Assembly (NCBI RefSeq): GCF_033568475.1
Contig: NC_133122.1
Span: 135,911,402-135,975,401 of the forward strand
From: Henckelia pumila
Taxonomy: Eukaryota; Streptophyta; Magnoliopsida; Lamiales; Gesneriaceae
Length of the DNA stretch: 64,000 nucleotides
Direction: 5' to 3'
Part shown: positions 57,351 through 64,000 of the stretch, piece after piece
Layout: the number at the start of each line of letters is the position of its first letter
Numbering within the stretch: the stretch's first letter is position 1
Program-made: the position numbers and the translations under genes
The notes under the pieces: model-generated
What the model was told of the DNA's origin: nothing
What the model saw: the letters and a program-made list of their open reading frames with translations, nothing else
Databases searched by the model: none

Positions 57351-57568
57351 ATGGCTTCGAATTGTCCAATTTTTTTGCGACAAAACCTGTGGAAAAGTAA
57401 AACCATATCAGCTCTTAAGTTACGCAAAATTAATAAAGTAAAAACTAAGATAAAATGACAAAAGGAATGAATGAAACAGAGGTGTAAAGACGAGAAAAAG
57501 AATAAAAATTTGGGTTGCCTCCCAAAAGCGCTTGGTTTATAGTCGTCAGCCCGACTGGATGCTGTGAG

Positions 57569-60500
57569 TTAATCAATCTGTGGCAGATCATCGAGTGTGA
57601 GATCATGCGCATCCTCTTCCTCATTCGCTTGGACCCCTTCAAAGTAATGCTTCAGGCGTTGGCCATTCACCTTGAATATTTTCGACGTTTCCAAGCTCTT
57701 TATCTCTACTGCACCATGAGGAAAAACATTAGTGATAACAAACGGGCCAATCCATCTAGAATGCAACTTACCTGGGAATAATCGAAGTCGTGAGTGATAT
57801 AACAAAAATTTTTGACCGGCTTCAAAGACCCTTCTAGAAATCATCTTGTCGTGGAAAGCCTTTGTCTTTTCCTTATAAATTTTTGAGCTCGCATATGCAT
57901 CATTGCGTATCTCTTCTAATTCTTGCAACTGCAGTTTCCTGTGCGCTCCACTCTCATCCATCCGCATGTTGAAATTTTTAATAGCCCAGTAGGCTCAATG
58001 CTCCAATTTGACAGGCAGATGGCATGGTTTCCCAAAAATCAACCGATATAGGGACATCCCAATCGGTGTCTTGAACGCGGTTCTATATGCCCACAGTGCA
58101 TCATCCAAGCGCAAACTCCAGTCTTTTCTAGTAGGATTCACTGTCTTCTCCAAAACGGATTTGATTTCTCGATTTGAGACCTCAGTTTGGCCATTCGATT
58201 GCGGGTGATACACAGTGGAGAGTTTGTGTATCACATGATATCTCTTCAATAAACTAGCCACAGTCCGGTTGTAGAAGTGCGTTCCTCTATCACTAATGAG
58301 GGCTCTTGGGATTCCAAACCTAGAAAAAATATTGTGTTGAATGAAATCTGCAACCACTTTCGAATCGTCAGTACGGGTGGCCTTGGCTTCCACCCATTTC
58401 GAGACATAATCCACAGCAAGTAATATATAAATAAATCCGTACGAACTAGGAAAAGGACCCATGAAGTCGATACCCCATACATCAAAGATTTCACATATTA
58501 AAATGGGTTGTTGAGGCATCTCCTTACGCTGGGATATATTACCTGTCTTTTGGCATTGAGCACATGACTTACAAAACATGTAAGCGTCTCGAAATATGGA
58601 TGGCCAAAAAAATCCACAGTCCAATATCTTCCTAGCAGTTCTTTTTGCTCCAAAATGGCCACCATAAGCATATGAGTGACAAAATGTGAGAATTGGGATT
58701 ACCTCGCTTGCAGATACACATCGTCGTATGACTTGATCAGTGCAGTGATTCCACAAGTATAGATCATCCCACACATAATATTTAGCATCACTTCGGACCT
58801 TATATTTTTGTGCCTTAGAGAATTCAGACGGAAATCCATTAGTAACTAAATAATTCACAATATTTGCGTACCATGGTAATTCCGTGCTGACTGAGAATAA
58901 CTGCTCATCGGGAAATTCTTCTCGCAACTTCAGCTCTTCTTCAACGTGAACTAGCCGACTCAAGTGGTCAGCCACACGATTTTCAGTTCCTCTCTTATCC
59001 TTAATCTCCACATCAAATTCGCTCAGCAGTAGTATCCATCTTATTAGCCTCGGCTTTGCCTCCTTCTTCGCCATTAGAAAACGAAGAGCTGCATGATCAG
59101 AATAGACAATAACTTTAGCACCAAGTAAATATGAACGAAATTTTTCTAAAGCAAAAACTACTGCTAAAAGCTCCTTTTCTGTAGTGGAGTAGTTTCATTG
59201 GGCATCGTTCAGAATGCGCGAAGCGTAGTAAATAGCGTGCGATGTTTTCCCAACTTTTTGTTCCAATACCGCTCCTATGGCATAATCACTGGCGTCACAC
59301 ATGATTTCAAATGGCTTAGTCCAATCCGGTGGTTGGATGATTGGCGCTGAAGTCAATGAGCCCTTGAGTTTATCAAAAGTAGTTTTGCATGACTCATTGA
59401 ATTCAAACGTCACATCCTTCTGCAGCAGTTTGCACATAGGATATGCAATCTTGGCAAAATCCTGAATATACCTCCTGTAAAAACCTGCATGGCCAAGAAA
59501 AGAGTGCACCTCCCGCACACTTACGGGGTAAGGTAAAGACTGAATAATATCAATTTTTGCTTTATCTAACTCTATCCCCTTAGATGAGACGACATGACCC
59601 AACACTATACCTTGCCCAACCATAAAATGACATTTTTCAGAATTAAGAACCAGGTTGGTTTCGACACACCTCTTAAGAACTAGAGCAAGATTAGACAGAC
59701 AATCTTCAAATGAGTCACCATAGACAGTAAAATCATCCATGAAGACTTCTAATATGTGCTCTACAAAATCAGAAAATATACTAACCATACACCGTTGAAA
59801 AGTAGCCGGTGCATTGCATAGTCCAAAGGGCATGCAGCGGTATGCAAAAGTTCCGAATGGGCATGTGAATGTCGTTTTCTCCTGATCTTCTGGTGCAATT
59901 GCAATATGAAAATAACCAGAATAACCATCAAGAAAACAATAGTAAGGATGACATGCTAACCTCTCAATCATTTGATCAATAAAGAGGAGAGGGAAGTGGT
60001 CCTTTCGGGTTCCTGCATTAAGCTTCCTATAATCAATACAAACCCTCCACCCATTTTGAATGCGGGTTGGAACCAATTCGTCGTCCTTATTTTTCACCAC
60101 TGTAATTCCAGTTTTCTTGGGTACCACCTGTACCGGACTGACCCACTGACTGTCAGAAATCGGGTAGATGACCCCAACTTCAAGTAGCTTCAGAATTTCA
60201 GCTTTTACCACCTCCATCATAGGTGGATTCAACTTCCTCTGCGGTTGCCGTGAGGGACTTGCACCATCTTCCATCAGAATTCTATGCATGCATGTGGAAG
60301 GGCTAATTTCCTTGATATCTGCTATGGTCCACCCAATAGCAGTTTTATTCTCTTTTAGAACATTGACCAGTTGTTCTTCTTGCTCGGCTTCCAAGCTGCT
60401 GGAGATGATGACATGTAGTGTTTCTCCTTCTCCAAGGAACACATACTTAAGGTGGGTTGGAAGCGTTTTCAGCTCAACCACTGGTGCCTGCAAAACAGAT

Positions 60501-61276
60501 GGAAGGCGCCGAGTGTTAGAGATCGGTAAAGACAAATAAGATACATCACCTAACTGTGGTAGCTCAGGAGCACTGTTCAGAATATCCTCAATTTCATCCA
60601 CTTCGCGGCTGCATCTAATTCCTTCTTCCGTTTTCATAGAGGGTGCTGTAATAGCCACCTCTAGCTCATCTTTTCCTGTATGCTCAAAAACATCTTGGGC
60701 CAAGAAATCCACAATATCAACAGAAAATATACAATCATCACTATCAGGAAATTTCATAGCATCATAGATATTAAATTTCACAACCTCGCCATCAAATTCC
60801 ATAGTGAGTGTGCCACTGTGAACATCAATTTTAGTCATGGATGTTTTCAAAAACGGTCTGCCTAATAAAATAGGACTATTATGATTACCATTTTCCATGT
60901 CTAGCACATAAAAGTCTGCAGGAAAAACTAACTCATTTACTTGCACCAGCACATCTTCCACCACGCATCTAGGATATGCATTAGACCTATCAGCTAATTG
61001 TATAACAATGCCAGTCTTATTCAGTGGACCAAGTTTCAAGGATGCATAAATAGAGTATGGCATGACATTGATTGATGCTCCTAGATCTAACATGGCCTTT
61101 TCAAGTCTAATATTTCCTATAGTGCATGGGATGGAGAACATACCTGGATCCTTGCATTTGGCGGGTAATTTTCTTTGGATCACTGCATATACATTCTCAC
61201 CTAACTCCACTTTCTGACATCCCTTCAAAGTCTGTTTCCTCTTAGCTGTGCCCAATTCCTTCAAAAACTTTGCGTA
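57569..61276 (-). pseudogene. Athila-3 pol: protease, reverse transcriptase, RNase H, integrase; three stops
   Basis: One frame, read from about 61276 down. Protease: AMLDLGASINVMPYSIYASL (near 61090), then LLGRPFLKTSMTKID. Reverse transcriptase: NGWRVCIDYRKLNAGTRKD and catalytic VFMDDFTVYGDSFED (near 59735). RNase [19 protein letters not shown] (near 59315), then [20 protein letters not shown]. Integrase zinc part [20 protein letters not shown] with CKSCAQC; core [36 protein letters not shown] holding D, D, E. Stops at 59195 and 57995, plus 61277 at the gag border, are single-base changes without frameshift. The frame ends at 57569. All catalytic acids seen are intact, unlike Athila-2. No chromodomain, as expected for Athila. 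Confidence 0.9.
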
Positions 61277-62946
61277 TCAAGGTACCTGCTTAATGGCATC
61301 TAGCAATGGAATGTTAACCTCACATCTACGAAAAGTTTCATATAACTCCTTAATTCCCTCACCTTTCCTAGAGTCCTTAAGAGCTAAGGGGAAAGGGGCA
61401 ACAGGCTTATATTCAGATAGAGGAGGAAACTTACCTCTTGGCGAATCATCCTTTGATGATTTTTCCTCACTTACCTTTTGCTCTTCTTCGTGTAGCTTCT
61501 CTTTGGGCTCAACCTCAACTTCCTTCTCCTTCATTTTCAACTCCTTCCCAGTTCTTAAAGTTATTGCACTGGCGTTCTCTCTTGGATTTACCACAGTTTG
61601 AGATGGCAGACTGTTGGAATTTTGTGCTTCTAGCTTGTTGATTGCTGTAGCGAGCTGTCCCATTTGAGTAGTTAAGTTTTGGATACTTGCTCGGGTGTCC
61701 TGTTGAAAAGATGCAGTATTAGTTGCAAGTTCCTTAACTATATTTTTGAGAAACTCACCTGGTGTTGGTATCTGAGGTCTCTGCTGCTGCTGTGGAAAGG
61801 GTGGCCTAAAAGCTTGATTTGGCGGTGGAGCCTGAGGTACATGTTGATTTGCCTGCTGATTCCCGTATCTAAAATTGGGATGATCCTTCCAACCAGGATT
61901 GTACGTGTTGGAATACGGATTATACTTCCGTTGTGGTGGTCCAAGAAATCCTCCAGTAGCGTTTACCTGCTCAATTGATTCCTCTTGAAGTGTAGGACAC
62001 ATATCAGTGGCGTGTCCTATTGCAGTGCAGATGCCACAAGCCTTCGCAGTCTGCCCATTCCCTACAGCCATCTGACGCACAAGAGTGGTTAATTCAATTC
62101 ATTGTTGTTCAAGGGAAGAGACATTTACCTCATTGTTTCTCCTCGGTGCATGATCAGTTCTGTTGGTGCCAAATTGCTGAGAATTGGCAGCCATATTCTC
62201 TATTAAGTTCCTTTCTTGCACCGGAGTTTTATCCACAAAAACTCCTCCACTAGCAGCATCTAGCATAATCCTGTCATGAGGTAGCAAACCTTCATAGAAA
62301 TATTGAATTAGAGGTTTTCACTTATCTGATGTTGCGAGCAACTAGCGCATAGCTTTTTGAACCGCTCCCAATACTCGTGAAGTGATTCCCCCGTCATCTG
62401 CTTGATCCCATAGATCTCTTTCCTGATGTTTTCTGCTCTCGATGCTGGAAAATATTTTTCAAGAAAAATCCTTTTCATGTCAGTCCAGGTTGTAATCGAT
62501 CCAGAGGGCAAGTAGTATAGCCAATCCTTAGCAGCACTCTTCAAAGAGAAAGGAAAGGCTCGAAGCTGGATCTGCTCCTCTGTTACTCCATGTGGCTTCA
62601 TGCTAATACACACTACATGGAACTCCATCAAATGCTTATTAGGATCTTCACCTGCAAGACCATGGAAAGAAGGCAACAAGTGAATTAATCCAGATTTTAA
62701 TTCAAATGTAGCATTATTTTCTAATGGGGGAAAAGTAATGCATAAGGGTTGTTGATTCAAATCTGGAGTGCCCAATTTTCAGAGGCTCAGGTTCGCATTA
62801 TCAGCCATCTCTTATTCTTCAGAAAAAGCAGCTCGAGCAGCGGCTTCTTGTTGTTGCCTACGACGTTCTCTCCTTTGTCTATGCAAGGTTCTTTCAATTT
62901 CCGGATCGTAGAGAAAGTCTTCCTCAGTAAAATCACCTGAAAGCAT
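61277..62946 (-). pseudogene. Athila-3 gag, frameshift and stops
   Basis: Start at 62946 (MLSGDFTEEDFLYDPEIERT), 112 bp from the primer site, comparable to the start of Athila-1. Two stops lie within the next 65 codons (near 62814 and 62785). The capsid region 62775-62308 holds LKDWLYY-type sequence (SAAKDWLYYLPSGSITTW) and YWERFKKLCASCSQHQ. A one-base shift near 62305 moves to the frame used by the rest of gag-pol. CxxC knuckle: CGICTAIGHATDMC near 62030. A Pro/Gln-rich region (PQAPPPNQAFRPPFPQQQQR) and a Lys/Glu tail lead to the protease. In-frame stops at 62099 and 61277. Confidence 0.88.
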
Positions 62947-63057
62947 GAACTAAAGAAAAAGCTAGAAACAAAGAAAAAAAAATAGAACAGAATGAGAATA
63001 ACAGAATAAAACAAAAAGAAAGCAATTAAGGAAAAGAACACAATAAATTAACACCGT

Positions 63058-63075
63058 TCCCCGGCAACGGCGCCA
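63058..63075 (-). promoter_or_regulatory. Athila-3 primer binding site (Asp tRNA), perfect
   Basis: Plus strand tccccggcaacggcgcca is identical over 18 bases to the 3' end of plant tRNA-Asp(GTC). It lies 5 bp inside the LTR border at 63081. Confidence 0.95.
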
Positions 63076-63080
63076 AAATT

Positions 63081-64000
63081 TGGTAGCGCTTATCGCGTAC
63101 GCCCAAATTACCCGACTCAATCAGATAAACAAATTAATGTAGTAGTGTGAGTAGGGATCGTTCCCACGAGGAAAGGGAAATTTAAAAATGTTCTTTAAAA
63201 TAAAAAGGGGTTTTCAAGTTCGAATTAACTACTAAGAAATTTAAACAACTAAAATTCACTGGCATGCAAAAATTAAATAAAGATTGGGGAAATTCAATAA
63301 GAGACAAGCCTTGGTTTCGGTCAACTACACCCTTGATTTCATTCGTTCGATCATCGGTTATCTAAAAATCTTTAATCACGTAGAATATTCATCATTGGAA
63401 ATTAAATTCCTGTTTTACCTAAATCTTAGTTAACTAGACACAAGCGTTCTAAGATAACCCTTATCAATGAATTAACCCAATACAAGCGATTAGATTTAAA
63501 CTCACAATAGCATGCAAACTAGTAAAACTGATAAATCTAGACAACTCATACACAAGCGGATGAATTTAGCCTAGTCAATTATTATCCCTACAATTCCTAA
63601 CCTCACAAGCGGACGATTATTAATTGTAGTTGCTTTGTAAATTAGATAATTCGAACAATTACGGATTCAAACTCTAATTTAGCAGTAGATTATATATAAG
63701 AATTATCAGGTGATCAATCTAATAATCAAACATACAATCATGAAATAAATCAGAATAATACTTGATACTCAACAATAATCAAAATCTGTAAAACATGAAT
63801 CTCTCGAATAAATTAATCAAGGGCTTCGTCTTCCTTAACAAAGTATTAAAAACTAGCCAACACAATTCATGAAGAACAAAGTAAAAATAATAAGAAGAGA
63901 TGAAATTCTAGAATTCTTAGAAAAAACCTAGTCTTTTTTTTTTTTACGTTTCCTCCCCTCTCTTCGACAATCAAAACTCCCCTTCTTGGTAACAAATCGT
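63081..64000 (-). repeat. Athila-3 5' LTR, cut by the window end
   Basis: Starts tggtagcgctt and follows the 3' LTR for 920 bp with few differences and an extra segment near 63605-63625. The U3 array and LTR end lie beyond the window. Confidence 0.92.

Larger units (their letters stand above)
52311..64000 (-). mobile_element. Athila-3, Athila-type Ty3/gypsy element, runs past right edge
   Basis: Minus strand. 3' LTR 52311-53739, 3' untranslated region, env-position gene, promoter-like array, pol, gag, primer site, and the first 920 bp of the 5' LTR. It is inserted into the gag of Copia-C; the expected duplication half is catgt (52306-52310). From about 62300 to 57569 all of gag-pol is in one frame with four stops, so it is a better-preserved copy than Athila-2. 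Confidence 0.93.

Noticed and set aside
63058..63075. tRNA-Asp gene fragment
   Set aside because: Only the 18-nt 3' end is present and it sits exactly at an LTR border, so it is a primer binding site; the same holds at 2561 and 30075.

Overview
The window is nuclear DNA of a flowering plant, almost certainly a eudicot that I cannot name. It is an LTR-retrotransposon-dominated intergenic tract around one recognisable host gene. Evidence: LTR-retrotransposon polyproteins on both strands, primer sites matching plant initiator-Met and Asp tRNAs, small hAT-like elements, AT microsatellites, and one intron-containing DnaJ (HSP40) gene with GT-AG introns.

Nest, 1-33266. Five insertions lie one inside another, all anchored by LTR ends and most by 5-bp target duplications. 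(0) A minus-strand SIRE-like Copia: its 5' LTR is 31991-33266 and 17 codons of gag remain at 31880-31930. (1) Athila-1, an Athila-type Ty3/gypsy on the minus strand, sits in that gag; it occupies 1-3629 and 31544-31879 and runs off the left edge. (2) Athila-2, minus strand, 3630-31538, target duplication gctgg, sits in the Athila-1 5' LTR. (3) Copia-B, minus strand, 3941-19639, target duplication ctagc, sits in the Athila-2 3' LTR. (4) Copia-A, same family as B but plus strand, 5188-11894, sits in the 3' LTR of Copia-B and has lost its 5' end. All of these have frameshifts and stops.

Middle, 33267-45586. Two hAT-like small elements with inverted ends and 8-bp (or near 8-bp) duplications, a relic LTR with a polypurine tract, then a complete chromodomain-type (Tekay/Del-like) Ty3/gypsy element at 35566-42850 (target duplication attcg) whose 1144-codon pol frame is open. 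AT-rich intergenic DNA follows.

Host gene, 45587-48494, plus strand: a class B DnaJ co-chaperone of three exons and 348 codons. Its first intron carries a fresh 63-bp tandem duplication and its second a small inverted-repeat insertion.

Right side, 48495-64000. The LTR end, primer site and gag of a plus-strand Copia (Copia-C) are cut at 52310 by Athila-3 (minus strand, 52311 to past the right edge), which carries gag-pol and an extra gene in the env position.

The most interesting signals are regulatory rather than coding. Athila-2 and Athila-3 have CpG-rich dyads from their LTRs repeated between pol and the env-position gene, each followed by a TATA-like box, which suggests an internal promoter. 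Both also carry a second polypurine tract just after the env-position gene. Several unrelated elements here have arrays of CpG-rich near-palindromes in U3. The leader of Copia-B holds a cluster of GC-rich hairpins close to the primer site.
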